A DNA stretch of 64,000 bases from VRUE01 sp036271315. Its GTDB lineage: Bacteria; Actinomycetota; Thermoleophilia; Solirubrobacterales; 70-9. Position 1 is the first letter of the stretch, and each line of letters starts with the position of its first letter. Below the pieces are notes generated by a model. The model searched no databases. It saw only the letters and a program-made list of their open reading frames with translations, and was not told the origin of the DNA. Of this stretch, positions 1 to 8,326 are shown piece after piece. The stretch is taken from positions 1 to 64,000 of the forward strand of contig DATBAV010000017.1 of NCBI GenBank assembly GCA_036271315.1, in the 5' to 3' direction. The position numbers and the translations under genes were made by a program.

Positions 1-25
1 CCCCCCCCCCCCCCCCCCCCCCCCC
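1..25. other. Homopolymer C run at the window edge
   Basis: The first 25 bases are all C and interrupt the reading frame of the minus-strand gene that runs off this end. Nothing like it occurs elsewhere in the window. It is most simply an assembly or sequencing artefact at a contig end, not biology. Confidence 0.8.
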
Positions 26-250
26 ACTCCTCTCGACCAGCCCCGGATATCCGTATGGAGAGATCCCGTCGCGCTCGGGGCCGCCGTCGATCTCGCGCAC
101 GATTAGCGGCGCCGCGAGCTCGCTTCCGGCGGCGCCAATGAGCAAGGTATGAGTAACGCCTTCGGCCTCGAGGAACTGGGGCGAGCGGAAGAACTCCTCG
201 CCTGCCGCCGCCGCACCGCCGTCCTCGATCAACTCCGCGGTTGCGCTCAC
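1..250 (-). CDS. FemAB/GNAT-like acyltransferase, partial (3' end missing)
   Basis: About 75 N-terminal residues are visible before the poly-C edge. The GTG start at 250 overlaps the TGA stop of the upstream GNAT gene (GTGA), so the two are translationally coupled. The visible part contains an EFFRSPQFLEAEG stretch, a beta-strand pattern (THTLLIGAAG, ELAAPLIVREI) and a SPYGYPG turn. This pattern is typical of FemAB/BioF2-like acetyltransferases of the GNAT superfamily found in actinobacterial polysaccharide loci. The substrate cannot be told. The family call rests on a short N-terminus only, and a divergent GNAT protein is the alternative. Confidence 0.5.
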   Translation of the reverse strand, partial: MSATAELIEDGGAAAAGEEFFRSPQFLEAEGVTHTLLIGAAGSELAAPLIVREIDGGPERDGISPYGYPGLVERSGGGGGGGG

Positions 251-795
251 GAGAGCAGGTCGGCTGCGGCGGCGCGGAACTCGTCGGGCAGGACGCCCCA
301 GACCTCGCAGTCGTCGGCGGCGGCTCCCTCGCGGCGCAGGTGAGCGCGCATCGTGCCCTCGTGCTTCCAGCCGAGCCCGGCGACCGTCTTCTTCGCAACC
401 TCGTTGCGGGCGGGGATGCGTCCGTAGACGCGGTGAGCGTCGAACTCGTCGAAGGCCTTGGCCAGGGTCAGCGCCTCGGCGCGGCGGCCGACCCCCTTGC
501 CGCGCACGTCGTCGCCGATCAGGGCGCCGAGCTCCGGCGCGGTCTGGCGAAAGAGGCCGTAGAGGGCGGTGAAGCCGACCGGCTCGTCATAGCCCTCGAC
601 CTCGATCGCGTACTTGCGATCCTCGCCCGAGTCGTCCATCGCCCGTCCCACCCAGGCCTCGGCCTCGGCCTCGGAGAACGTGTCCCGCTGCTCCATCAGC
701 GACGCGGTTGCCGCCGGGTTGTTGAACCAGCGGTGGACGGCGGCGGCGTCGCCCGGCTCGAACGGGCGCAATGAGACTTGCGGACGCGTGGTCAT
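247..795 (-). CDS. GNAT family N-acetyltransferase (RimJ/RimL type)
   Basis: The 182-residue protein has the usual length for a single-domain RimJ/RimL-like acetyltransferase. It opens with the beta1 motif VSLRPFEPGDAAAVHRWFNN and carries the acetyl-CoA pyrophosphate-binding loop RGKGVGRRAEAL near residues 98-109, matching the family Q/RxxGxG/A signature. The end, RAHLRREG followed by a strand, fits the C-terminal part of the fold. The family transfers acetyl groups to amino termini or amino sugars; here the neighbourhood suggests a sugar or surface-polymer substrate, which is inference. An ATG start at 795 follows a TAGGGT box by 7 nt, suggesting a leaderless message. The downstream FemAB-like gene overlaps its stop. 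Confidence 0.85.
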   Translation of the reverse strand: MTTRPQVSLRPFEPGDAAAVHRWFNNPAATASLMEQRDTFSEAEAEAWVGRAMDDSGEDRKYAIEVEGYDEPVGFTALYGLFRQTAPELGALIGDDVRGKGVGRRAEALTLAKAFDEFDAHRVYGRIPARNEVAKKTVAGLGWKHEGTMRAHLRREGAAADDCEVWGVLPDEFRAAAADLLS

Positions 796-802
796 CTCGA
801 AA

Positions 803-808
803 ACCCTA
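803..808 (-). promoter_or_regulatory. Candidate -10 box TAGGGT for the GNAT gene
   Basis: On the minus strand TAGGGT lies 7 nt upstream of the ATG at 795, so transcription would begin at or next to the start codon. No ribosome-binding site lies in between. Identical TAGGGT boxes at the same spacing precede the flippase, ymdB and khpB genes. No convincing -35 box is seen. Confidence 0.4.
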
Positions 809-825
809 CGTCCTAGAGAACTGCA

Positions 826-1389
826 TCAGTCGGGAGCGAGGCCGTGGCCGGTGATTAGTAGCCAGAGCGTCTTGGCGAGGATGTGGGCGTCGAGGGAGGC
901 GCTGCGACGCTCGACGTACTCGACGTCGAGCTCGATCCGCTCCCCCCAGGGGATGCCGGCGCGCCCCTGGACCTGGGCCCAGCCGGTGATGCCGGGGCGG
1001 ACCTCGTGGCGGCGGTGCTGGCGCGGTGTGTAGTCGACCACCTGGGCCGGGATCGTCGGGCGCGGGCCGACGATCGCCATCTCGCCACGCAGGACGTTGA
1101 CCAGGTTGGGGATCTCGTCGAGCGAGGTGCGACGCAGGACGCGGCCCGCAGCGGTGACGCGCGGGTCGTCGCGGGTAACGACCGTGCCCACCCCAACCGG
1201 ATCGGAACCGGCGACCATCGTGCGCAGCTTCAACATCTCAAAATCCTCGCCGTCCAGGCCGACGCGGCGCTGGCGATATAGGACTGGCCCGCGACTGCCC
1301 AATTTGATCGCAACTGCAGCCACCAGCAACACGGGTGACAAAACGATGAGAGCGACCAGCGCGATGGCTATATCGAAAATTCTGGGCAT
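826..1389 (-). CDS. Initiating sugar-phosphate transferase (monotopic phosphoglycosyl transferase)
   Basis: The 187-residue protein is the compact catalytic core of the bacterial sugar transferase family (PglC/WcaJ C-terminal type), which moves a sugar phosphate from a nucleotide sugar to undecaprenyl phosphate to start a surface glycan. A hydrophobic re-entrant N-terminal helix covers residues 5-29, the KLRTM motif is at 54-58, the catalytic Asp-Glu pair is in SLDEIPNLVNVLRGEM at 91-92, and the GPRPTIP motif follows at about 109-115. It lacks the four-helix N-terminal region of full WcaJ. It is flanked by glycosyltransferases, which supports a role as priming enzyme. The sugar is not predictable. 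Confidence 0.9.
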   Translation of the reverse strand: MPRIFDIAIALVALIVLSPVLLVAAVAIKLGSRGPVLYRQRRVGLDGEDFEMLKLRTMVAGSDPVGVGTVVTRDDPRVTAAGRVLRRTSLDEIPNLVNVLRGEMAIVGPRPTIPAQVVDYTPRQHRRHEVRPGITGWAQVQGRAGIPWGERIELDVEYVERRSASLDAHILAKTLWLLITGHGLAPD

Positions 1390-1398
1390 TTCCAGCTA

Positions 1399-1509
1399 CC
1401 GATGAGGCCTGTGATCAAGCAGATCAAGGACGCAGGGAGCGTGGCGTGCTCTGCATCTGCACGCGAGCGACCGAGGACGCCGATATGCGCCGGTCACAGG
1501 CCTCATCGG
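1399..1509. repeat. Long inverted repeat between glycosyltransferase and sugar transferase genes
   Basis: Arms 1399-1414 and 1494-1509 are a perfect 16-bp inverted repeat (CCGATGAGGCCTGTGA and its complement) around a 79-nt interior. On the minus strand the 5' arm contains the TGA stop of the upstream GT2 gene (1505-1503) and the 3' arm ends about 10 nt before the ATG of the sugar transferase. It fills the whole gap, so it could end, attenuate or protect the transcript. The interior does not match the two repeat families found elsewhere. Confidence 0.65.
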
Positions 1510-2624
1510 GTGCCCGGGGCCTTCTCCCAAGTGCCCGGAGCGCCATGGCGGAAGCGGTCCCAGAGCCCGGCGGCAATCGAGAGGGTCGTCATCGCGTAGT
1601 AGCGGGCGACGCGCAGCGGCCCGACCGGGAAGCTGCCACCGAACAGCGCCGCGGCGATCGCCGCAACCTGGATGCCGTAGGTGACGACGTAGACCGTGCC
1701 GCTGCCGAGCAGGGCGAGGTTGGCGAAGAAGGCGACGAAGTGCAGGAACGGGGTGAGGTAACGCAGCAGGCGGTGTGAGAAGAGCTCGAAGGCGTAGAGG
1801 GTCGAGTAGCCGCGTGGCGAGATCATCCCCTCGCCGACGACGATGTCCCAGATGCCGACCATCATCCGCCGTTTGCGGGCGAACTCGCCCTCCATCGTCG
1901 GCACCATCTTCTCCTCGGCGCGGGCGGCGGGGACGTAGAGCGAGCGCTTGCCGCGCTTGGCGAGGGCGAAGGGGAAGGAGAGGTCGTGGCTTCCCGAGGG
2001 GTCGAGCGGCAGGTAGTCCGCGGCGCGCACGGCGTAGATCGCGCCGTTGCCGGCGGTGATTCCGGCGAGCTCGGACTCCATCTCGCGGACCGCCATCTCG
2101 TAGCGCCAGTAGGCGCCCTCGAGGTTGTCGCCAGCGGCGTCGAAGAAGCGGACCTGGCCGCAGGCGTAGCCGACCCGCGGGTCGGCGAAGGGACCGACGA
2201 GCTGGCGCAGGGCGTCGAGGCGCCACTCGCTGTTGGCGTCGGAGAAGGCGAGGATCTCGCCGGAGGCCTCCGCCGCGGCCGCGTTCTGCGCCGCCAGCTT
2301 GCCGCCGCGAGGCAGCTCGAGCACGAGGTCGGCACCGGCGCCGCGAGCTCGCTCGACGGTGGCGTCGTAGGAGCCATCGGAGGCGACAATCAGCTCCAGC
2401 AGCTCGCGCGGATAGTCGAGGGCGAGGGCGTTGGCGACCTTCGCCTCGATCACCTCCTCCTCGTCATAGGCCGCGACGATCAGCGAGACGCGGGGCAGGT
2501 CTGTCGACTTGGCCGCCGGTTTCCGCGGCCGTCGCAGGGCGACGAGCAGGCGCAAGACGAGCGGATAGCCGAGGTGCGTGTAGACGATCAGCGCAGCGGA
2601 GATCCAGAAGATCGCGGCGAGCAT
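1503..2624 (-). CDS. Membrane-associated glycosyltransferase family 2
   Basis: A 373-residue processive-type GT2 protein. An N-terminal transmembrane helix spans residues 3-30. The GT-A fold follows: VSLIVAAYDEEEVIE (47-61), the nucleotide-binding ASDGS (81-85), the metal-binding DAN at 129-131 within SDANSEW, an acceptor region near GSHDLSFPFALAKRG, and an ARKRRM segment in place of the family QxxRW motif. The last third holds several membrane helices. Such enzymes build or extend lipid-linked or secreted polysaccharides at the cytoplasmic membrane. It lies upstream of the priming transferase, separated by a long inverted repeat that includes its stop codon. The donor sugar is unknown. Confidence 0.85.
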   Translation of the reverse strand: MLAAIFWISAALIVYTHLGYPLVLRLLVALRRPRKPAAKSTDLPRVSLIVAAYDEEEVIEAKVANALALDYPRELLELIVASDGSYDATVERARGAGADLVLELPRGGKLAAQNAAAAEASGEILAFSDANSEWRLDALRQLVGPFADPRVGYACGQVRFFDAAGDNLEGAYWRYEMAVREMESELAGITAGNGAIYAVRAADYLPLDPSGSHDLSFPFALAKRGKRSLYVPAARAEEKMVPTMEGEFARKRRMMVGIWDIVVGEGMISPRGYSTLYAFELFSHRLLRYLTPFLHFVAFFANLALLGSGTVYVVTYGIQVAAIAAALFGGSFPVGPLRVARYYAMTTLSIAAGLWDRFRHGAPGTWEKAPGTR

Positions 2625-2648
2625 CAGGCGATTATCGGCTTCTGGTTG

Positions 2649-3755
2649 TCACGGTGTGAGTTCCTCGTACAGCGCGAGGGTCTGGCGAGCGACGGCATCC
2701 CAGGAGTAGGAACCCGCCGCGGCCTCGCGGGCGGCGGCGGCCAGGCGCTCGCGTGCCGCTGGGTCGGCGGTCAGCTCCGCCAGCGCGGTCGCGAGGGCGT
2801 CCTTGTCGTCGGGCGGCACGAGGCGCGCCGCGCCCGTCGCCGCGACCTCGGGGAAGCCGCCCACGGCGCTGAGCACCATCGGCTTGCCGAAGGCGAGGCC
2901 GGTGTAGAGGACGCCGGAGTGCTCGGCGTCGCGGTAGGGCAGGACGACCAGGTCGGCGCGGCGGAAGATCGCCGGGATCTCGGCGTCCTCGACGAAGCGG
3001 GTGACGAAGCGAACCCGTCCGGGGGCCGACTGCGCGGCGGCGCGCAGTGGCTCGACGTCCGTGCGCGGGTTGCCGACGATCCAGAGCTCGGCGCCCTCGA
3101 CCTGGGCGAAGGCTTCGAGCAGCAGGTCGAGGCCCTTGTAGGGGCGGAGCAGGCCGAAGAAGAGGATCACCGGACCCTCGGCACCCTCGAGCTCGGCCGG
3201 CAGCGGCTTCTCCTCGGGCAGGCGGGTGAGGTAGTCGAAGGCACCGTGGGGGATGACGCGGACGCGGGATGGGTCGAGGCCGACCTCGTCGCGCAGGCGG
3301 GCGAAGCCGTGCTCGGAGTGGGCGATGACGGCGTCCATGCGGGAGAAGAGGCGGCGCGCGGTTGCGGCCTGGCGGCGGCTCGGAGTGGGCGGCAGGATGT
3401 AGTGGGCGGTGAGCAGACGCGGTCGCTTCGAAGGCAGCAAGTAGGCGTCGAGCGAGGGCATGGTGAGCCACTGGTAGTGGATGACGTCGCCATCCAACTT
3501 GCCGCGCAGTCCTCGCATGTCCCGCAGGTGCTCCACGGCCTTGAAAACGCGGCGGCCAGGCGCCTCGAGACCGCGCTCGGCACTACGACGATAAAAGCAC
3601 TCGCGCACCGCGTAGCCGTCTGGCTCGGGCACAGGTCCGTAGAGAAAACGGCTGGTCAGCAGCTCGACCTCGACGTTGCGGCGAGCCAGCGCCGCGGCGA
3701 GCGCGCGGTCGTAGGGCGGCGTGAAGGCCGAGGGGTCGACCAGCTGAACCTTCAT
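2649..3755 (-). CDS. Glycosyltransferase family 4 (GT-B fold)
   Basis: A 368-residue soluble glycosyltransferase. The N-terminal acceptor domain contains HYQWLTMPSLDAYLL and the conserved AHSEHGFARL; the C-terminal donor domain starts near ILFFGLLRPYKGLDLLLEAF and contains VVLPYRDAEHSGVLYTGLAFGKPMV, the equivalent of the GT4 E-x7-E region. Length and order match the GT4 family of retaining enzymes. I chose ATG 3755 (MKVQLVDPSAF) over an upstream TTG at 3761 because the beta1 strand begins directly there. It is divergent from the next gene with almost no spacer and belongs to the polysaccharide locus. Donor and acceptor are not predictable. Confidence 0.85.
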   Translation of the reverse strand: MKVQLVDPSAFTPPYDRALAAALARRNVEVELLTSRFLYGPVPEPDGYAVRECFYRRSAERGLEAPGRRVFKAVEHLRDMRGLRGKLDGDVIHYQWLTMPSLDAYLLPSKRPRLLTAHYILPPTPSRRQAATARRLFSRMDAVIAHSEHGFARLRDEVGLDPSRVRVIPHGAFDYLTRLPEEKPLPAELEGAEGPVILFFGLLRPYKGLDLLLEAFAQVEGAELWIVGNPRTDVEPLRAAAQSAPGRVRFVTRFVEDAEIPAIFRRADLVVLPYRDAEHSGVLYTGLAFGKPMVLSAVGGFPEVAATGAARLVPPDDKDALATALAELTADPAARERLAAAAREAAAGSYSWDAVARQTLALYEELTP

Positions 3756-3772
3756 GCGCAAGAGGGTGTCAA

Positions 3773-4729
3773 GTGGACAGCGATCAGTGGACGGCGATTA
3801 TCGTGACCGCGGTGGCGCCCACGCTCTCCTACTGCGTCGTGAACACGAACGGCCGCGATTACCTGCTCGCCTGCCTCGGGGCGATCGAGCGCACGCACCC
3901 GCAGGGGGTCGAGCGGGAGATCCTCGTCTTGGACAATGCCTCCGACGACGGCTCGGCGGAGGCGGTGCGCGGCCGTGGTGGCGACATCCGCCTAATCGAG
4001 CGCGAGCGGCGAGCGGGCAAGGGCGAGAACGACTCGACCCTGATGCGCGAGGCGACGGGCAAATACTGCCTGCTGCTCAACGAGGACTCCGAGCTGCGGC
4101 CCGGTGCGGCCGCGGCGCTTGTCGAGGCGCTCGACGCGGACCCGAAGGCAGCGGCGGCGACCGCACAGCTGCTCAACGCCGCGGGCGAGCCGGTCCCCTG
4201 CGCCTGGCGCTTCCCGGGCGTCGGAACCGCCTTGGTCGGCGCTCTCTTCTTGCACCGCTGGCTGACCGTGCAGAGCAATGGCGGCTCGGCTCGGCGGGTC
4301 GACTGGGGTCAATCGAGCGCCCTTCTGGTCCGCCGCCGTGCCGCAGCCGAGGTCGGTTACATGGACCCCGCCTTCTTCGTCTACTACGACGAGTGCGACT
4401 TCGCCAAGCGCCTCGCCGACGCCGGCTGGCACAGCCTCTTCGTCCCCGCCGCCGAGGCGGTCCACCACGACCAGCTCTCTACCGACCTCGGCAAGGGCCT
4501 CCCGCGCATAGTCGAATTCCACCGCAACCGCGACCTCTACGTGCGCAAGCACCATGGGCGTGTGGCGGCACTGACGATCCGCGCACTCACCGCCTGGTCA
4601 TACGCCGTGCGGGCGCTTGCCGCCACCGTCCTGCCAAACCAGCCCGCCAACGTCTACTGGGCACACGCTCGCCAGGCGCTCTTCCCCGGCAACGGGGCGA
4701 GCATCGCCGACGCGGCTCGGCTCAGCTAG
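3773..4729 (+). CDS. Glycosyltransferase family 2, rhamnosyltransferase-like
   Basis: Up to 318 residues. The GT-A features are YCVVNTNGRDYLLACLGAIE, ILVLDNASDDGSAEAV, LLLNEDSEL (the metal-binding DxD-type motif, here EDS) and YYDECDFAKRLADAGW, the region carrying the catalytic base in rhamnosyltransferase-like proteins. The C-terminus has an amphipathic or membrane-proximal helix. The ATG at 3773 leaves about 17 residues before the first strand; in-frame GTG codons at 3803 and 3812 are equally plausible starts. Its TAG stop shares the palindrome CTAG (4726-4729) with the stop of the convergent flippase gene. Confidence 0.82.
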   Translation: MDSDQWTAIIVTAVAPTLSYCVVNTNGRDYLLACLGAIERTHPQGVEREILVLDNASDDGSAEAVRGRGGDIRLIERERRAGKGENDSTLMREATGKYCLLLNEDSELRPGAAAALVEALDADPKAAAATAQLLNAAGEPVPCAWRFPGVGTALVGALFLHRWLTVQSNGGSARRVDWGQSSALLVRRRAAAEVGYMDPAFFVYYDECDFAKRLADAGWHSLFVPAAEAVHHDQLSTDLGKGLPRIVEFHRNRDLYVRKHHGRVAALTIRALTAWSYAVRALAATVLPNQPANVYWAHARQALFPGNGASIADAARLS

Positions 4730-6267
4730 AGGCGAGCGTCGTCGTCCATCTGCTCCACCTCGTAAGTCTCGGGGACAGAGCCGTCGACCCCGGCAGCGAC
4801 CGGGCGCAGTGCCTGCAGGCCGGCGAGGACCTCGGACGGGTGGCGCAGTCGGGCCAGCCAGCGCCGCTCGGCGCGGGTGAAGAAGCCAGTGGCAAGCAGG
4901 GCGAACGGGTAGGCGAGGGCGAAGAGCAATCGTAGGACGAGACCGACGAAGCCCTCGGTTGGCAGCAGCAGCTCGCCGAGGCCGACCAGGGCGGCTGAGA
5001 CGGTTAGGACGCGGAACAGGCGGCCCCATTCGTAGGGCACCGGGAAGAGCCGCTGGGTGAAGACGTACATCAGCGCCAGCACGACGATGTAGGAGGCGAC
5101 GAGGGCGATACCGGCGCCGACGATCCCCAGCGGCGGCACGAGGGCGAGGTTGAGCGCGATGTTGGCGGCGAGGGCGGCGGCCGTGGCGGGGAAGTTGAAC
5201 TCGGTGCGACCGGTGCGACCGAGGATGACGACGAGCACCATGTAGAGCGCGTAGAGGGTGGTGGCCGTGGCGAGCAGGCCGATCGCCTTGTAGGAGCCGA
5301 AGAATTCAGGCGCGGCGAGGGCGCGGACTAGCCAGCGCGAAAGCAGCCACATGCCGGTGACGACGAAGGCGCAGCCGGCGACGAAGAGGGTGACCACGGT
5401 GGCGTAGACGCGACGCGCCTCGTCGTCCTCGCGGATCGAGTAGGCGAGCGGCGGCCAGGCGAGCTGGAAGCCGCGGACGAGGACGTTGACGCCTTGGGCG
5501 AACTTGACCGCGATCGAGTAAAGGCCAGCCTCGGGAAGGCCTGCTGCGTGGACGATGATGATCCGGTCGACGAAGTTGAGCCCGTAGAGCGAGAGCTCGG
5601 CCGGCATCGTCGGCAGGCCGAAGCGCATCAGCCGGCGCAGCAGGGGTCGTTCGAAGCGCAGCGAGAGGCGGCGACGGTGGACGAAGATCAGCGCCAGCAC
5701 GATGGCCGCGCCGCTGGCGTAACTGCCGATCAAGAGGCCGCGAGCGCCCTCTTCCAGGCCGACGACGAGGATCACCGTCAGCCCGATTGCCCCGAGCACG
5801 CTGATCATCGTGGTGATGAAGAAAGCCCTGGCGCGCTCCTCGAGGCGGAAGAGAGTGAGCAGGTACTCGCTCATCGTCAGCACCCAGAGACCGCCGATCG
5901 AGATCCGCGCCAGGTCGGGTGCCGATTCGGCGAGCAGCGCGTCGGAGATCGGCCCGGCGAAGGGCAGCGCGATCAGTGCGGCGATCGTGGCGAACCAGAA
6001 CAGCGCGGCGAAGGAGGTGGAGATGACGCGGGCCGGATCCTCGTCATCCCTGTAGTAGAAGCGCAGTAGCGCCTCGATCAGGCCGAAGCGGACGACGATG
6101 CTGGCCGAGACGACGGCGGCAAACATCACTTCGGCGGCGCCGTAGTCGCCGGTCGTGAGGTAGCGCGTGTAGAGCGGCAGCAGCGCCACCGCGATCAGCT
6201 TCGAGACGATGCTGGCCGCGGTGTAGGCGGCCCCGGTCGTCGCTAGGCGGCGGAGGTATCCCGACAC
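4726..6267 (-). CDS. Polysaccharide flippase (Wzx/MATE-like)
   Basis: A 513-residue polytopic protein with about 14 predicted membrane helices, beginning MSGYLRRLATTGAAYTAASIVSKLIAVALLPLYTRYL in two joined blocks, the usual start of the polysaccharide transport (MVF/MATE superfamily) proteins. Such proteins move undecaprenyl-linked repeat units across the membrane. The hydrophilic C-terminal tail ends in a short acidic segment. The GTG start at 6267 lies inside the 3' end of the polymerase/ligase gene. A TAGGGT box at 6274-6279 may give it its own leaderless promoter. Position between polymerase and glycosyltransferases supports the Wzx assignment; the exported glycan is unknown. Confidence 0.88.
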   Translation of the reverse strand: MSGYLRRLATTGAAYTAASIVSKLIAVALLPLYTRYLTTGDYGAAEVMFAAVVSASIVVRFGLIEALLRFYYRDDEDPARVISTSFAALFWFATIAALIALPFAGPISDALLAESAPDLARISIGGLWVLTMSEYLLTLFRLEERARAFFITTMISVLGAIGLTVILVVGLEEGARGLLIGSYASGAAIVLALIFVHRRRLSLRFERPLLRRLMRFGLPTMPAELSLYGLNFVDRIIIVHAAGLPEAGLYSIAVKFAQGVNVLVRGFQLAWPPLAYSIREDDEARRVYATVVTLFVAGCAFVVTGMWLLSRWLVRALAAPEFFGSYKAIGLLATATTLYALYMVLVVILGRTGRTEFNFPATAAALAANIALNLALVPPLGIVGAGIALVASYIVVLALMYVFTQRLFPVPYEWGRLFRVLTVSAALVGLGELLLPTEGFVGLVLRLLFALAYPFALLATGFFTRAERRWLARLRHPSEVLAGLQALRPVAAGVDGSVPETYEVEQMDDDARL

Positions 6268-7814
6268 GCGCTGACCCTATCTGCGGTTGCCAGGGAGACA
6301 CCGGCGGCGAGCAGGACCCAGGTGATCGGATCCTCGTAGAAGCCGGCGTAGGCCATGGTGTGGACCAGGAGGGCTACGAAGGTCGCGAGGGTCGCTGCTC
6401 GAGCTATGGAGGCGTCTCGCAGTCGAGACAGCGAGGGACGCAGGGCGCTGGCCATTGTCCACAGCGCTGTTAGGACGAGGGCGGCGTAGAGCGCGAGGCC
6501 CACGAGGCCCTGCTCGGCGGCGACGGTGATCGGCTCGGTGTGAGAGACAGAGACCGGGGCTTTGCGGGTCTTCACGTGCTTGCGGTAGGCCTTGGGGAAG
6601 CTGCCGGAGCCGTAGCCGTAGATAGGGCGTTGGGTGAAGAGGTGGACGCCGCCGGAGACGAGGTTGGCGCGGCCGCTGGTGTCGATGTTGACGCGGTCGA
6701 AGCTGAAGCTGCCGGCCAGAGTGACGATCAGCATCGTTGCGACGACCCCCCCAACCGCGGCCATTGCCGTCCATTTGAGGCTCCAGCGCAGGGCGGCTAG
6801 AACGACAAGTCCCGCCAGGAGGGCCGCGAAGCTCGACTGGGAGAAGGTCGGCACGAGACCGATCCAGAGGACAGCGACGAGGGCGGTGAGCAGCGCAAGC
6901 GTTTTTCGCTCCCGCGCCCACAGAAGTGCACTCATCGCCACTACCGCGACTAGCGCCAGATACCTACCGTAGATATTCGGGTCCCAGAAGACCGAGTTGA
7001 CCCGGAAGTAGGTGTGGAATTCATTCGACCTGATCACCTGGTCGTTCCAGAACAAGCTCTTGGAAACGAACTCCACGGAGCCGACCAGCACGAAGCAGAC
7101 CGCCTCGATGCCAACGACCCAAAGGACGAGAGTCAGGAGTCTCCGGTCCCATGTGACACCGCGCAGCAGCCCGTACACCAGGCTGAAGGGCACAAAGAAG
7201 AAGCAGACGTTCTGCAAACCCTTCGAGAAGTCCTCGGAGTACAGAACCTGGATGGCGTAGAGAAGAACCACAGCGGCGAGGATCCGCGGTAGCCATGCGC
7301 TTGGGCCGGCGGGTCCTGTCACCGCAGGGGACCCCCCACCCCCTCCGGTCGCTAAAGCGTCCTCGGGGGCGGGCCCCCCTACAGTGCCACCCCCCGGCAG
7401 AAGCGGATGAACTACACGCCAGTCTCGGAGCGCGGACGCCAGCACTCCCGCGGCGATCACCAGGTAGAGTGGCACCAAGAGGTTCGCGGTGTCGCCGCCA
7501 GCATTGAGCGGAACCCTGAAAGGCAGGGCGGCGACGATTGCCAGCGGGAGCAGGATTGGCCAACGCCTGAAGACATAGGCGAGCACGGCCGTGACAACCA
7601 GTCCCACGAGGCCAAGCGCGACGAGGCGGCCGGTGCTGTGGCGCAGGTCGGCGATCTGGTGCGAGTGCCATTGATCGCCGAGAATCAGGACCGGGAAGAG
7701 GACCAGTGCGGTCAGCATTGCCAGCGAGCGCAATCGACCCGCGGGCAGCAGGATCGCGCCGCCGGCCCCCACTGCGGCAACCAATACCCCTGCCCCCGCG
7801 AGGAGCCCGCTCAT
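6243..7814 (-). CDS. O-antigen polymerase/ligase family membrane protein (Wzy/WaaL)
   Basis: A 523-residue protein with about 12 membrane helices and the large periplasmic loop of the Wzy_C family. The loop includes FHTYFRVNSVFWDPNIYGRY in its first half and the RPIYGYGSGSFPKAYR segment, matching the conserved R...GxG-H-like region of ligases, followed by HTEPITVAAEQGLVG. It would polymerise or ligate lipid-linked repeat units. A Gly/Pro-rich insertion near residues 140-165 is encoded by a hairpin-forming GC-rich segment (7320-7386). It overlaps the flippase start by 25 nt and the upstream gene stop by 4 nt, so the genes form one operon. Confidence 0.85.
   Translation of the reverse strand: MSGLLAGAGVLVAAVGAGGAILLPAGRLRSLAMLTALVLFPVLILGDQWHSHQIADLRHSTGRLVALGLVGLVVTAVLAYVFRRWPILLPLAIVAALPFRVPLNAGGDTANLLVPLYLVIAAGVLASALRDWRVVHPLLPGGGTVGGPAPEDALATGGGGGSPAVTGPAGPSAWLPRILAAVVLLYAIQVLYSEDFSKGLQNVCFFFVPFSLVYGLLRGVTWDRRLLTLVLWVVGIEAVCFVLVGSVEFVSKSLFWNDQVIRSNEFHTYFRVNSVFWDPNIYGRYLALVAVVAMSALLWARERKTLALLTALVAVLWIGLVPTFSQSSFAALLAGLVVLAALRWSLKWTAMAAVGGVVATMLIVTLAGSFSFDRVNIDTSGRANLVSGGVHLFTQRPIYGYGSGSFPKAYRKHVKTRKAPVSVSHTEPITVAAEQGLVGLALYAALVLTALWTMASALRPSLSRLRDASIARAATLATFVALLVHTMAYAGFYEDPITWVLLAAGVSLATADRVSACRDTSAA
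6274..6279 (-). promoter_or_regulatory. Candidate -10 box TAGGGT for the flippase gene
   Basis: TAGGGT on the minus strand ends 6 nt before the GTG start at 6267, giving a predicted transcript start at the start codon. The TAGGGTCAG context recurs upstream of ymdB. It lies within the coding sequence of the upstream gene, so it would be an internal promoter. Confidence 0.35.
7320..7386. repeat. GC-rich palindromic element inside the polymerase/ligase gene
   Basis: Arms 7320-7330 (CACCGCAGGGG) and 7376-7386 (CCCCTACAGTG) pair over 11 positions with two G-T wobbles. Further C-run/G-run pairing continues inward to a tip CGCTAAAGCG. The element stays in frame and encodes a Gly/Pro/Ala-rich stretch in a loop of the membrane protein. 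It looks like a palindromic sequence tolerated as a coding insertion. Confidence 0.45.
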
Positions 7815-8326
7815 CCTTTGCTTCTCCTCACTGCTTCGACACAGAACTCGCCCGGCACCGACGCTGCGTGGTGCAACCGGATCGTCCCGGGCGGGACGAG
7901 CACCCGTTCCTGGCCGAGCAGTTTGACCCGCAGCTTGTAGCGGCCGGACGGCGCGATCCCGTCGTTGCGAGTGTGCCCGTCCCAGTAATACGTGAAGAAG
8001 TGGTAGCGCTTGAGGAATTCGTCGCGAGCCAAGGTGATGATCAGCTTGCCCCCGGGCTTGACGATTTGGACCGTCGCGTCGTCACTTTGCGTGACGCGAA
8101 AACGGATTCGCTCAAGGTCAAAGTGGCAGTCGCCGTTCGGCGTGAAGGCACGGCGCACAGGCGGCCGTGATTCTGAACCGGCCAGGAGCTTTGGAGAGAC
8201 AAGAGTGACGCGGTCCAGGACCAGCGGGTCCCGCTTCACCCTTTGCGACCAAGCGAAGGCGGCGAGTGTGGCGAGAACGAGGAGGGCGAAGACGAGACCG
8301 GCCCAGCGGCTAGCCGGTCGCGGCAT
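7811..8326 (-). CDS. Membrane-anchored protein with FlgD-like Ig domain
   Basis: A 171-residue protein with one N-terminal transmembrane or signal-anchor helix (residues 8-26) and an extracytoplasmic beta-rich domain. The domain contains AFTPNGDCHFDLERIRFRV near residue 60 and YYWDGHTRNDGIAPSGRYKL near residue 112. This is the WDGxxxxGxxxxxGxYxxxV signature of FlgD-type Ig-like domains, here in a protein unrelated to flagella. It sits between polymerase/ligase and LytR_C genes and overlaps both, so a role at the cell surface in glycan assembly or attachment is likely. The function is unknown. Confidence 0.7.
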   Translation of the reverse strand: MPRPASRWAGLVFALLVLATLAAFAWSQRVKRDPLVLDRVTLVSPKLLAGSESRPPVRRAFTPNGDCHFDLERIRFRVTQSDDATVQIVKPGGKLIITLARDEFLKRYHFFTYYWDGHTRNDGIAPSGRYKLRVKLLGQERVLVPPGTIRLHHAASVPGEFCVEAVRRSKG

